A DNA stretch of 64,000 bases, from positions 248,001 to 312,000 of the forward strand of contig DASZPM010000027.1 in NCBI GenBank assembly GCA_035550215.1, written 5' to 3'. Below, in pieces: positions 34,480 to 43,643 of this stretch; the stretch's first letter is position 1; each line of letters begins with the position of its first letter. A program made the translations under genes and the position numbers. Below the pieces are notes generated by a model, which made no database searches, had not been told where the DNA came from, and was given only the letters and a program-made list of their open reading frames with translations. Source of the DNA: JABDFW01 sp035550215. GTDB taxonomy: Bacteria > Bacteroidota > Bacteroidia > Chitinophagales > Chitinophagaceae.

Positions 34480-35613
34480 TTATTGCCCGCAGATTAAAGC
34501 TGCCGCTTTTTCCGCCATAATGGGTGAGAGGGCCACCCCCATACCGTTGCAGGTGATAAGAACGTAAACGCCGGGCGCTACTTCATCCGCAATGGGCAGC
34601 TTTGTTTCGGTGAAGCCCATTATCCCGCTCCAGCGGTTCTCAATCGTATAGGTTTGCCCGGGCAGTATTTTTTCTTTTAAGAAGCGTTCAAGCTCACTTT
34701 GAATAACATCAGTCACTTCCATCTCCGTTGTTTTCTCCTCTTCAAACGCTTTGTTACGCGCGCCCCCCAGCAGCACCCTGTTGCCGAGGTTCCTGAAATA
34801 ATAAAAGCCTTCTTCTACATGAAAAGTTCCTTTAAATGGCAAAGCCTGTAGCGGGGAGGTTACTAATACCTGTCCCCGGGCAGGTGTTGTCTTTATATTT
34901 TTTATTAAATCGGATGCATATCCATTATTGCAAATCAATAACTTATCGCAAGAAAAAATTTTCCCTCCTGCCGTATTTACTTCGACATATCCCTGCTGTT
35001 TTTCCCAGCCGGTTACAGCAACTCCGTTGATTATTTCCACACCAAGTGCAAGCACTTTTTGCGTAAGTTGCCCCACTAGCTTACCACTGTGTAAGCCACC
35101 TTCAAATTTATTTTCAATAATATGTTTGAATGAATTGAATTTGAATGGTTTTAGTTTTTCATCGGCGAAAGAAAAAGTTTTGTCTTCGCCCGTTATTTTG
35201 GCCAACCCTTCATTAAGCCAAACCAGCTTCTCTTCCAATGCGTCATCGCCGTTATATCGCTCGTCGAGTAGCTCATACCCGCCGCAAGGGTCAAAATCAA
35301 TAGTGCCGTCCCCAAGAAAGCGCCTTATTTTACATAGCCCCTGGTACCGCATTTCTGCAATGGTCCACATATTGTCTTCACCCAATGTAGCCGCATCATG
35401 CAATAATTCTGTCGGGCTGCCAAAACATGCAAACCCCGCATTACGGGTTGAGGCGCCTGACGGTATAGCTCCCTTTTCAAGCAATAATATCTTTAATGTC
35501 TTATCGTGGCGCTTTAATTCAATTGCGCTCCATAGCCCTGCAAGGCCGGCGCCCACGATAATAATGTGCCTGTGGCTGTAATAGCTATCCTGCTCCCAAA
35601 CAGAAGCCTGCAT
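34480..35613 (-). CDS. DAO-family FAD-dependent oxidoreductase
   Basis: This 377-residue enzyme has an FAD-binding motif 'IIIVGAGLAGLWSAIELKR' at about 18-36, then 'LLEKGAIPSGASTRNAGFACFG', typical of D-amino-acid oxidase and glycine/sarcosine oxidase relatives. The C-terminal 'RWSGIMGFTETKLPIADEVAPGVYVL' and 'CNGMGVALSPIMAEKAA' complete the fold. It is likely a cytosolic amine oxidase or dehydrogenase; the substrate is unknown. Confidence 0.85.
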   Translation of the reverse strand: MQASVWEQDSYYSHRHIIIVGAGLAGLWSAIELKRHDKTLKILLLEKGAIPSGASTRNAGFACFGSPTELLHDAATLGEDNMWTIAEMRYQGLCKIRRFLGDGTIDFDPCGGYELLDERYNGDDALEEKLVWLNEGLAKITGEDKTFSFADEKLKPFKFNSFKHIIENKFEGGLHSGKLVGQLTQKVLALGVEIINGVAVTGWEKQQGYVEVNTAGGKIFSCDKLLICNNGYASDLIKNIKTTPARGQVLVTSPLQALPFKGTFHVEEGFYYFRNLGNRVLLGGARNKAFEEEKTTEMEVTDVIQSELERFLKEKILPGQTYTIENRWSGIMGFTETKLPIADEVAPGVYVLITCNGMGVALSPIMAEKAAALICGQ

Positions 35614-35826
35614 ATAATAAGTTGTAAAATTTAATTAATATTGTACCTTTATAATGTTTTAATTAATTCCGTACGCCTGTGTTAATAACTTTTGCAAAAC
35701 TTCGCAATCGTCAACAGTTGTGCAAAACTGTTTTTCACCGGCTTTCGGGCAAATATAAAATTGTATAATATTTTTACGACCGATTTTACGACTAACTTAC
35801 AAATCACGTTAAAAAATCTCATCCCA

Positions 35827-37023
35827 ATGAAACTTAAAAAACCATTGCTTCTGTTTGCCTGTATAATAGCTTTTATAGCCAGTTATGCCCAGGAAGACAC
35901 GTCGCTTGTTAATGTTTATTTCCATACCGCAAAGTACTACCTCACAGACCGCGCAAAACACAAGCTGAAAGAATTTATTGACAGGCACAAAGACGACAAA
36001 CATTTATATGTCGTTGGCCGGTGCGACAAATGGGGACCCCTGTCGTACAACGACTGGCTTTCAATAATGAGGGCAAAAACGGTGGCCGACTTTATGGCCA
36101 AAAACGGGTTTCCCATTGAAAATGTAGATACCGTAAAAGGATACGGGAAACGCAAATTGCTGGCATTTGATTTAACCCCGAAAGAAGTTGATTCACTGAA
36201 CAGGGTGGTTACCATTACCGGCTCGTTTGCAGTAGTAAAAACGCTTGTTGAAACAAAACACGAAGAACCCAAAGTTGCGGCAATGGTGGTTAAAAAACCA
36301 ATGCCCATTGACACCGTATATTTAAGTGACAGTATTATTGTGCCGCCGCCTTACCCGGAAGATATTCTTGCCATTAACAAACATCCGCATAAAGGTGACA
36401 TATTGAAAATTGAACGGAGTGTGGAAGTACGCAACGATACGCCGTTTGTGATGAAAAAACTTTATGTGGCGGCAGAAACAATGGAAGAGCCGAAACAGGA
36501 TATTGCAGTAACCAAACCGGAGCCTGCCGTAGTTACGCAGCCGGTTGCTACACAAACGGACGCCGCTCCAACCGTGCCCGATGAAATTTCTGAAGATACC
36601 AGGGCTTCTGATTTAACCCAGCAGGTTACTGATAAATTGAAAAACGGCAAAGTAGGTGAATCGCTGGTATTAAGAGGGATTAATTTTGACAACGGCTATC
36701 ATACCATTCTTAAAAAAGATTTACCGGCCCTTGAAGCAGTTGTAGCGGCTATGAAAGCCATACCTACACTGAAGATAGAAATACAGGGGCATGTATGCTG
36801 CTGGCCTCTTGGTGAAGAAGGGTTTGATAATGAAACAAAAGAATATAACCTGTCAAACAACAGGGCGCAGATTGTTTACCAGTATCTAGTTGAGCATGGT
36901 ATTGCTAAAGACCGCATGACATACAAAGGTTATGGCATGAAGAAACCCCTTGTTTACCCCGAGAAAAACAAGAGGGACCAGTATAAAAATCGCAGGGTGG
37001 AATTTAAGATAGTAAGTAAATAA
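35827..37023 (+). CDS. OmpA-family protein with two OmpA-like domains
   Basis: This 398-residue exported protein has a signal peptide 'LLLFACIIAFIASYAQ'. An N-terminal OmpA-like half ('VYFHTAKYYLTDRAKHKLKEF', 'YVVGRCDKWGPLSYNDWLSI', 'VKGYGKRKL') is joined by a Pro/Glu/Thr linker to a clearer C-terminal OmpA domain ('GINFDNGYHTILKKDLPALE', 'IQGHVCCW', 'NNRAQIVYQYLVEHGI', 'KNRRVEFKI'). The family anchors the outer membrane to peptidoglycan. The upstream in-frame start at 35,692 is less likely because no signal peptide would begin there. A strong terminator follows. Confidence 0.82.
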   Translation: MKLKKPLLLFACIIAFIASYAQEDTSLVNVYFHTAKYYLTDRAKHKLKEFIDRHKDDKHLYVVGRCDKWGPLSYNDWLSIMRAKTVADFMAKNGFPIENVDTVKGYGKRKLLAFDLTPKEVDSLNRVVTITGSFAVVKTLVETKHEEPKVAAMVVKKPMPIDTVYLSDSIIVPPPYPEDILAINKHPHKGDILKIERSVEVRNDTPFVMKKLYVAAETMEEPKQDIAVTKPEPAVVTQPVATQTDAAPTVPDEISEDTRASDLTQQVTDKLKNGKVGESLVLRGINFDNGYHTILKKDLPALEAVVAAMKAIPTLKIEIQGHVCCWPLGEEGFDNETKEYNLSNNRAQIVYQYLVEHGIAKDRMTYKGYGMKKPLVYPEKNKRDQYKNRRVEFKIVSK

Positions 37024-37045
37024 TAAAAACCCGGTATTATCATTT

Positions 37046-37079
37046 AAAAAACCCCGCCTTGTTTTTGGCGGGGTTTTTT
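37046..37079 (+). terminator. Rho-independent terminator after the OmpA-family gene
   Basis: AAAAAACCCCGCC (37046-37058) pairs with GGCGGGGTTTTTT (37067-37079) around an eight-base loop, ending in a T-run on the plus strand. Confidence 0.9.
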
Positions 37080-37140
37080 ATTGCAAAAGCATTAACATTT
37101 TATATTGCCGTATTTAAAACCACTTAACTAAGTTAGCAGT

Positions 37141-37809
37141 ATGAAAAAAATAATTTTCAGCCTGTTTATTATAGGTACAGTTTGCCAAACAGTAAATGCC
37201 CAGTTGAGTAATTTAGATGTAGCCACCGGCTTGAAAGCGGCCCTTAATAAAGGGGTGGAAAGCGCTACGCAGAAGCTATCTGTTACAGATGGTTTTTTTA
37301 AAAACATGGCAGTGAAAATTTTAATACCCCCCGAGGCACAGAAAATGGAAAAAACACTACGCGGTATGGGTTTTGGAGACCAGGTAGATAAGGCAATACT
37401 TTCAATGAACCGTGCTGCTGAAGATGCCAGTAAAAGCGCTGCTCCCATTTTTTTAAATGCGGTAAAACAAATGACCATTGGCGACGCGATAGGAATTTTG
37501 AAAGGTGGCGATTCGTCAGCTACAACATATCTTCGCGTTAAAACGTCGCCCGCGCTTACCAGTGCATTCACCCCGGTAATAAAAACTTCGCTGGACAAAG
37601 TAGATGCTACAAAATACTGGAATGATATTGTTACCATATATAATAAGGTACCTTTTGTAAAAAAAATTAACCCTGATTTAGCCGCGTATGTTACTGAAAA
37701 AGCGCTTTCTGGCCTTTTTTATGAGATTGCGCAGGAAGAAATAAGCATACGGAAAAACCCGGTTGAAAGAACAAGCGACATACTTAAAAAAGTTTTCGGC
37801 GGCCTATAA
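37141..37809 (+). CDS. DUF4197 domain protein, copy 1
   Basis: This 222-residue exported protein has a signal peptide ending 'NAQLSN'. The DUF4197 body contains 'VATGLKAALNKGVESATQKLS', 'KILIPPEAQKMEKTLRGMG', 'AILSMNRAAEDASKSAAPIF' and 'LKGGDSSATTYL'. The family is periplasmic and of unknown function. Copy 2 follows 35 bases downstream. Confidence 0.9.
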   Translation: MKKIIFSLFIIGTVCQTVNAQLSNLDVATGLKAALNKGVESATQKLSVTDGFFKNMAVKILIPPEAQKMEKTLRGMGFGDQVDKAILSMNRAAEDASKSAAPIFLNAVKQMTIGDAIGILKGGDSSATTYLRVKTSPALTSAFTPVIKTSLDKVDATKYWNDIVTIYNKVPFVKKINPDLAAYVTEKALSGLFYEIAQEEISIRKNPVERTSDILKKVFGGL

Positions 37810-37844
37810 ACTATTCATTAATTTGCCGCCCTATTAACTTTTAT

Positions 37845-38561
37845 ATGAAATACATCCTCGTACTGCTTTTGTGTATTACTGTAACCAGCAGTTGCGATAC
37901 TGCAAAGCAGTTGCTTAACAGCCTGCCGCAAAATGGTGGCGGCTTAACCACCGATGAAATAGTATCAGGCTTAAAACAGGCATTAACCGTAGGCACGCAA
38001 AACGGCACGTCAAGGCTTTCTGCCGTTGATGGTTTTTTTGCCGATGCAGCCGTTAAAATATTGATGCCACCCGAAGCCCAAAAAGTGGAGAATACGTTGC
38101 GTAATGTTGGTTTAGGCAGCGTGGTGGATAAAGCAATTTTGAGTATGAACCGGGCCGCAGAAGATGCTGCAAAATCTGCTACACCCATATTTGTAAATGC
38201 AATAAAGCAAATGACCATAAGCGATGCCATTGGTATTTTAAAAGGCGGTGATTTTGCAGCAACAGATTATTTTAAACAAAAAACCACTGCGGCGCTTACA
38301 GAAGCATTCAGGCCGGTTATCAGTAAATCTCTTGATAAGGTTGATGCAACCAGGTACTGGAAAGATGTATTTACCGTGTATAACAGGTTTTCTTCAAACC
38401 CGGTAAATACCGACCTTTCAGCTTACGTAACAGGCAAAGCTATTGACGGCATTTTTTACCAGGTAGGTATTGAAGAACAGAAAATAAGGAAAGACCCCGC
38501 TGCGCGCGTTACAGATTTGCTGAAAAAAGTTTTTGGCAGCAGTATGGCGCAAAAACAATAG
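37845..38561 (+). CDS. DUF4197 domain protein, copy 2 (lipoprotein)
   Basis: This 238-residue protein has a lipobox ('CITVTSSCDTAKQ'), unlike copy 1, so it is probably membrane-anchored. The core is strongly similar: 'KILMPPEAQKVENTLRNVG', 'AILSMNRAAEDAAKSATPIF', 'MTISDAIGILKGGDFAATDY'. It probably arose by tandem duplication. It converges with the VIT-type gene, with 12 bases between them. Confidence 0.9.
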   Translation: MKYILVLLLCITVTSSCDTAKQLLNSLPQNGGGLTTDEIVSGLKQALTVGTQNGTSRLSAVDGFFADAAVKILMPPEAQKVENTLRNVGLGSVVDKAILSMNRAAEDAAKSATPIFVNAIKQMTISDAIGILKGGDFAATDYFKQKTTAALTEAFRPVISKSLDKVDATRYWKDVFTVYNRFSSNPVNTDLSAYVTGKAIDGIFYQVGIEEQKIRKDPAARVTDLLKKVFGSSMAQKQ

Positions 38562-38573
38562 CCCCCGTTGGTA

Positions 38574-39287
38574 TTACTTGCTTACCCATTTTGCAATAAA
38601 GAAGGCTGTAGCCGCCGCCGCGGCGCCTATGAACATTACTTTTAAGCCGCCGCCCCAGGCATTGATGCCGGTAAGTTTACTTTTAAAATAGCCGAATATA
38701 AACAGGCATAATAATGTTATAATAACAGACAATTTTAACCCTTCCAGCGCATCATTAACGAAAAAATAGGGGCTTAGCGGTATTAAGCCACCAACAATGT
38801 AGGACACACCTATATTAAAGGCGCTTTTCCTTGCACGGCTTGGGTCGGGCTTTTCAAGGCCAAGCTCATACTTCATCATAAAATCCACCCAGCGGTCTTT
38901 ATCTTTCATTATTTCTGTTACAGCCCTTTCCTGTACTTCTTCGCTTAAACCCCAATCGGCAAATACCTGTTTTGTTTCCGCTTTTTCAATAGCGGGCACC
39001 TTATCAACTTCGTAATATTCTCTTTTTAATTCACTGTCGTAGTGGTCTGATTCTGTTTTGCCGGCAAGGTAGCCACCCAGCCCCATGGCTATGCTGCCGG
39101 CCGCTATTTCTGCAATACCGGCCAATATTATTATTTTATTTTGGTCAATGCTTACATTTTTAACTGCGCTAACCATACCCGCTGCTAATGCAAAAGGTAC
39201 CGTTAACCCGTCGCTCATACCTATAACAATATCCTTTAGTACATCAGAACTCTCCAGGTGAGGTTCTTGATGAGGTTGCTCGCTCAT
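38574..39287 (-). CDS. VIT1/CCC1-family metal transporter
   Basis: This 237-residue membrane protein begins a conserved region with 'LKDIVIGMSDGLTVPFALAAG', and has 'AEIAAGSIAMGLGGYLAGKTE' in the second helix and three C-terminal helices. The central cytoplasmic acidic segment ('EREYYEVDKVPAIEKAE'-like, then 'EVQERAVTEIM') is the metal-binding domain of iron/manganese transporters in the family. The metal is not determined by sequence alone. Confidence 0.88.
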   Translation of the reverse strand: MSEQPHQEPHLESSDVLKDIVIGMSDGLTVPFALAAGMVSAVKNVSIDQNKIIILAGIAEIAAGSIAMGLGGYLAGKTESDHYDSELKREYYEVDKVPAIEKAETKQVFADWGLSEEVQERAVTEIMKDKDRWVDFMMKYELGLEKPDPSRARKSAFNIGVSYIVGGLIPLSPYFFVNDALEGLKLSVIITLLCLFIFGYFKSKLTGINAWGGGLKVMFIGAAAAATAFFIAKWVSK

Positions 39288-39377
39288 AAAATGTTGTTGA
39301 TTTTTTACTTACGGTAAAAGTAAAATTTAATTTACAACTTAAAATGACTAAAGTCACGTGTCATAACATGCCGGCAT

Positions 39378-40610
39378 TTATTCCAGCACTTTAAGGCTGG
39401 CTGCAATAATTTCAATGCATTCATGTATTTGTTCTTCTGTAATACACAACGGGGGGGCAAAACGTATTTTATCGCCATGCGTTGGTTTGGCCAGCAGGCC
39501 GTTTTCTTTCAATTCCAGGCAAAGCTTCCACGCTGCTTCAGGGTTTGTGTGTTCAATTACAATAGCGTTAAGCAGCCCTTTGCCCCGCACGGTCTTAATA
39601 AATGGAGACTGTAACCTTTCCAGTTCTGCCCTTAACAGTCTGCCCAGTCTTTCTGCATTTTCGGCCATGTGTTCATCCTTTAACACCTGTAATGCTTCCA
39701 TGGTAACGGCGCATGCCAATGCGTTGCCGCCATAAGTAGAGCCGTGCTCCCCGGGTTTAATGTTCAGCATAATGGCATCATCGGCCAGCACCACCGATAC
39801 CGGCATAGTACCCCCGCTCAATGCCTTGCCTAATATTAAAACATCAGGCCGGGCATTTTCATGGTCGCAGGCAAGCATTTTGCCCGTGCGTGCAAGCCCG
39901 GTTTGTATTTCGTCGGCAACCATCAGTACATTATATTCAGTGCAAAGCTGTCTAACCCCTGCCAGGTAGCCTTCATCAGGTACCACCACACCTGCTTCAC
40001 CCTGTATGGGCTCAAATAAAAACCCGGCAACGTTTTCATCCTCCAGGGCTTTTTCAAGGGCGGCAAGATTGTTATAGGGAATTTTTTCAAAGCCCGGCGT
40101 AAGCGGCCCGAAGTGGGTGTACGCGGAAGGGTCACTGCTGAATGAAACAATGGTGGTTGTTCTGCCGTGAAAATTATTTTCACACACAATTATTTTAGCC
40201 TTACCGTCAGTTATACCTTTTACATCGTAGCCCCAGCGGCGGGTGAGTTTCAAGGCTGTTTCAACACCTTCAGCACCGGTATTCATGGGCAATACCTTGT
40301 CATAACCAAAATAGCCGGTAATGTATTTGGCAAATTCACCCATCTTATTATTAAAAAAGGCGCGTGAAGTAAGGGTTAATTTTTGCGCCTGTTCAACAAG
40401 CGTGTTAATAATGCGGGGGTGACAATGACCCTGGTTTAATGCTGAATAACCACTTAAAAAATCATAGTAACGTTTACCGTCTACATCCCATACAAAAACG
40501 CCCTTGCCCCGCTCAAGCACAACCGGGATGGGGTGGTAATTGTGCGCCCCGTGTTTTTCTTCAAGTTCAATATTATGTATACTTGCCTCAGATAATGTTT
40601 GTGTTAACAT
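39378..40610 (-). CDS. rocD: Ornithine aminotransferase
   Basis: This 410-residue class III aminotransferase has family motifs 'NYHPIPVVLERGKGVFVWDV', 'YSALNQGHCHPRI', 'NTGAEGVETALKLTRRWGY', 'ADEIQTGLARTGKMLA' and the PLP-binding 'LILGKALSGGTMPVSVVLA'. The overall match is to ornithine-oxo-acid transaminases, which convert ornithine to glutamate semialdehyde in arginine breakdown and proline supply. ATG at 40608-40610 ('MLTQTLSEAS') is chosen; the frame is open to 40,649. Confidence 0.92.
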   Translation of the reverse strand: MLTQTLSEASIHNIELEEKHGAHNYHPIPVVLERGKGVFVWDVDGKRYYDFLSGYSALNQGHCHPRIINTLVEQAQKLTLTSRAFFNNKMGEFAKYITGYFGYDKVLPMNTGAEGVETALKLTRRWGYDVKGITDGKAKIIVCENNFHGRTTTIVSFSSDPSAYTHFGPLTPGFEKIPYNNLAALEKALEDENVAGFLFEPIQGEAGVVVPDEGYLAGVRQLCTEYNVLMVADEIQTGLARTGKMLACDHENARPDVLILGKALSGGTMPVSVVLADDAIMLNIKPGEHGSTYGGNALACAVTMEALQVLKDEHMAENAERLGRLLRAELERLQSPFIKTVRGKGLLNAIVIEHTNPEAAWKLCLELKENGLLAKPTHGDKIRFAPPLCITEEQIHECIEIIAASLKVLE

Positions 40611-41100
40611 AAATAAATTTTTGCTGTAACTAAATGTGCTGTTATACAACCCTGCGCATACGCATGCGGTTATATACGGTTAATAAAAAAATAAATCTTT
40701 CGGAAACAAAAAGAGATTTGGTATGGTGATAAGTACTACCCCAGGGGATGGTCTAAGAAGTCAAGATTTAAACGAAGAAAACGCATACCATAAACTTATT
40801 GATGCAAGGTAAATTATTTTTGGCAAAAAGCCCTTCGAATTGCCATTTATACCTGCAAACCTGCAGGAATACCGGCCTGTTTTTCCTTTCGTATAATAAT
40901 AAAACCGTGCAGGTAGTGTATCACAAGCGAACACTCTGCTTCGCGATAAAATCATAAGTAGTTGATTATTATAGAAATACAAAAACGGCACTTACTTGGC
41001 AAGCCTTTTAAGGCATACTGCGCCCACAGGAGAAAAATATAGCAAAACCTGTAACATGCCTGGTAAAAACGAGTGTATATAAAAAAGTAAAATATTTAAT
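40611..41100. other. 490-base intergenic region before the permease array
   Basis: The stretch is AT-rich and probably holds the promoters of rocD (minus) and of the permease array (plus). No clean -33/-7 pair was found by eye. A loose inverted pair (GGTATGGT near 40,720 and ACCATA near 40,788) encloses CCCCAGGGG, but too irregularly to call an RNA structure. The open minus frame at 40,761-40,991 has no protein-like features. Confidence 0.4.
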
Positions 41101-43518
41101 ATGCTTAAAAGTTATCTGAAAACTGCTTTCCGTTTTTTACTGAAGAATAAAACCTTCAGCTTCATCAACATTTTCGGGCTGGCAGCAGGCACATTATGCT
41201 GCCTGTACATTTTATTGTATGTACAGGAACAGTATAGTTACGACAGGCAGCACAAAGATGTTGCCGATATATACCGGCTAACCACATGGCTTTCTATTAA
41301 TGGCGATGTACATAACAACTCAACGGCTTCGCCGCCTATTGCCCCTGCATTAAAACATGATTTTCCCGAGGTAGAACAGTTCACCCGCCTTGTACCAATG
41401 TTAGGTGCGGGGAAAAGCCTGCTGAAATACAAAGACAAATCTTTTTATGAGAGCGAAGCGTTATATGCGGATTCTACATTCTTCAACATTTTTAATTATC
41501 ATTTCGTTAATGGTACTGCCACCGGCGTGCTGGATGAGCCGTATTCTGTTGTATTGCTGCAACCTGTTGCAGTAAAACTTTTTGGCAATGAAAACCCTGT
41601 TGGCAAACTTATTACCATTGATAATGTTTTTGGCACGCACGATTTTAAAGTAACCGGCGTTGTGGATGAGAGCCTTGGTAAAAGCCACATAAAAGCAAAT
41701 ATGTTTGTTACTATGCGCAGCGGCGGGTTTGGTAACTACACTATTACTAATAACAGTTGGGCAGGTAATAACTATACGTATTCATACTTAAAGCTTAAGC
41801 ACGGTACTAACCCTTCTGCTATTGAAGCTAAACTGCCCGCGTTTTTAACCAAATACGGCCAGGAGCAGATGGTAAGACTTGGCATAAAAAAGAAGCTTCA
41901 TCTTGAGCCGGTAACCGCCATACATACCACACCCGGTTACGAAGTGGAAATAAGCAAAACCGTCAGCCCGTCCTTTCTTTCCATTCTTATTGTTATAGGT
42001 GTATTAATCCAGTTAATTGCGTGTATTAACTTTATGAACCTTTCAACAGCGCGCGCATCAAAGAGGGCGAAAGAGGTTGGTGTTAGAAAAGTGATAGGCG
42101 CTTCGAGAAAAGACCTGGTAAAACAATTTTTAGGGGAATCATTCCTGCTTTCGGTTTTAGGTGTACTTATCGCGTTGCCGCTTTTACTTATTGTATTGCC
42201 GTACTTAAACCAAATTACGCAGGCGGATGTGCAGTTGTCTTTGTTTCGTAACTACAATATATGGCTCACACTGGCAGCCCTGATAATTGTTACCGGTTTT
42301 GTTGCAGGCAGTTATCCCGCATTCTATCTCTCAGCTTTCAGGGCTATTAAAGTTATTAAGGGCAATTTTACCAGCCAGGTTTCTGCCGCTGGCATACGGC
42401 GCTCCCTGGTAGTATTCCAGTTTGTTTTATCCATCATACTTATTACGGGCATTATTGTTATTTACAGCCAGTTAAATTATATAAAGAACAAAGACCTGGG
42501 ATTTGATAAAAATCAAAAACTCGTATTTAGTTTTTATACGGAGACAACGCAGAAACAAATGACCGCGTTGGCCGAAGACTTCAGGCACCTGCCGGAAGTA
42601 AACTATGTTTCCAAGTCGGATAATTACCTGGGCCAGTTTATTCCGCACGACCATGGCGTGTACACTGCCGGCGGCAATATGGCGACAGCAATAGATGCGC
42701 AGAATATTTCGTCAGATGAGTTTTTTGTAAAAACCAACGGGATACATATTGTGGGCGGTAGAGACTTTAGAGCGAACGACTCAGGCAAAGTGCTTATTAA
42801 TGAAACACTGGCTAAAAGACTGGGGCTAAACAGCCAGACAGCACCGGGTACAAGGCTTTACACACAATACCTGCCTGACCCGGTAACGTATGTTGAAGTG
42901 GCAGGGGTAATGAAGGATTTTAACTACAATTCACTGCATGGCGAAGTAAAGCCTTTTATGCTTATATATGATAAAAGTTACGCCAATACAATGATTGTTT
43001 CAGCAGGCAGCAGTAATTACAAAAGTTTGCTTGTGAAAATGGAATCTGTGTGGAAAAGACACCTTTCAGGCGCCCCGTTTGAATTTAGTTTTCTTGATGA
43101 AGACGTGCAGAAACAATACGAAACAGAAATAACGCTAAGCAACATCATCAACTCATTTACATTAATTGCTATTCTTATCTCTTGCCTTGGCTTATTCGGG
43201 CTCGCTGCTTTCAGCGCGGAACAACGCAGCAAAGAGATTGGCATACGAAAAGTATTGGGGGCAAGTATTACCAGTATAACAACGCTTTTAAACAAAGACT
43301 TTTTAATACTGGTGGCATTAGCCTTTGTAATTGCTACCCCATGCGCATGGTGGGCAATGGATAAGTGGCTGCAGGGTTTTGCCTACAAAGTAACAATTAG
43401 CTGGTGGATGTTTGCGTTGTCGGGTGTTTTAGCGTTGGCTGTGGCCATGTTAACGGTAAGTTTCCAGGCCATAAAGGCGGCAATGGTGAAGCCGGTAAAA
43501 AGTTTGAAGTCGGAATAA
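41101..43518 (+). CDS. ABC transporter permease (FtsX/MacB type), array copy 1
   Basis: This 805-residue protein has an N-terminal membrane helix (about 20-42), a periplasmic MacB core-like domain with 'FGNENPVGKLITIDN', and a first FtsX unit beginning near 305 ('ACINFMNLSTARASKRAKEV', then 'GVRKVIGAS'). A second periplasmic domain follows, and a second FtsX unit begins near 693 ('SCLGLFGLAAFSAEQRSKEI'). It ends KPVKSLKSE. It is the most distinct of the standard copies. It would need a separately encoded ATPase. Its substrate is unknown; family members act in efflux or lipoprotein and peptide handling. Confidence 0.9.
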   Translation: MLKSYLKTAFRFLLKNKTFSFINIFGLAAGTLCCLYILLYVQEQYSYDRQHKDVADIYRLTTWLSINGDVHNNSTASPPIAPALKHDFPEVEQFTRLVPMLGAGKSLLKYKDKSFYESEALYADSTFFNIFNYHFVNGTATGVLDEPYSVVLLQPVAVKLFGNENPVGKLITIDNVFGTHDFKVTGVVDESLGKSHIKANMFVTMRSGGFGNYTITNNSWAGNNYTYSYLKLKHGTNPSAIEAKLPAFLTKYGQEQMVRLGIKKKLHLEPVTAIHTTPGYEVEISKTVSPSFLSILIVIGVLIQLIACINFMNLSTARASKRAKEVGVRKVIGASRKDLVKQFLGESFLLSVLGVLIALPLLLIVLPYLNQITQADVQLSLFRNYNIWLTLAALIIVTGFVAGSYPAFYLSAFRAIKVIKGNFTSQVSAAGIRRSLVVFQFVLSIILITGIIVIYSQLNYIKNKDLGFDKNQKLVFSFYTETTQKQMTALAEDFRHLPEVNYVSKSDNYLGQFIPHDHGVYTAGGNMATAIDAQNISSDEFFVKTNGIHIVGGRDFRANDSGKVLINETLAKRLGLNSQTAPGTRLYTQYLPDPVTYVEVAGVMKDFNYNSLHGEVKPFMLIYDKSYANTMIVSAGSSNYKSLLVKMESVWKRHLSGAPFEFSFLDEDVQKQYETEITLSNIINSFTLIAILISCLGLFGLAAFSAEQRSKEIGIRKVLGASITSITTLLNKDFLILVALAFVIATPCAWWAMDKWLQGFAYKVTISWWMFALSGVLALAVAMLTVSFQAIKAAMVKPVKSLKSE

Positions 43519-43643
43519 ATTCAATTGCAGGTTTTTAAAGAGGTAAAGCAACAATAACAGCAAATGGCATGTGGATATGCCGGGTGACAGAGGATGATAA
43601 CCGGCAACTGCAACAGTAATTAAAACTTTTAAACTGTATCAAT

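Noticed and set aside
40761..40991. Minus-strand open frame of 76 codons before the permease array
   Set aside because: No initiation context, no domain and an unusual composition; likely chance in AT-rich intergenic DNA.
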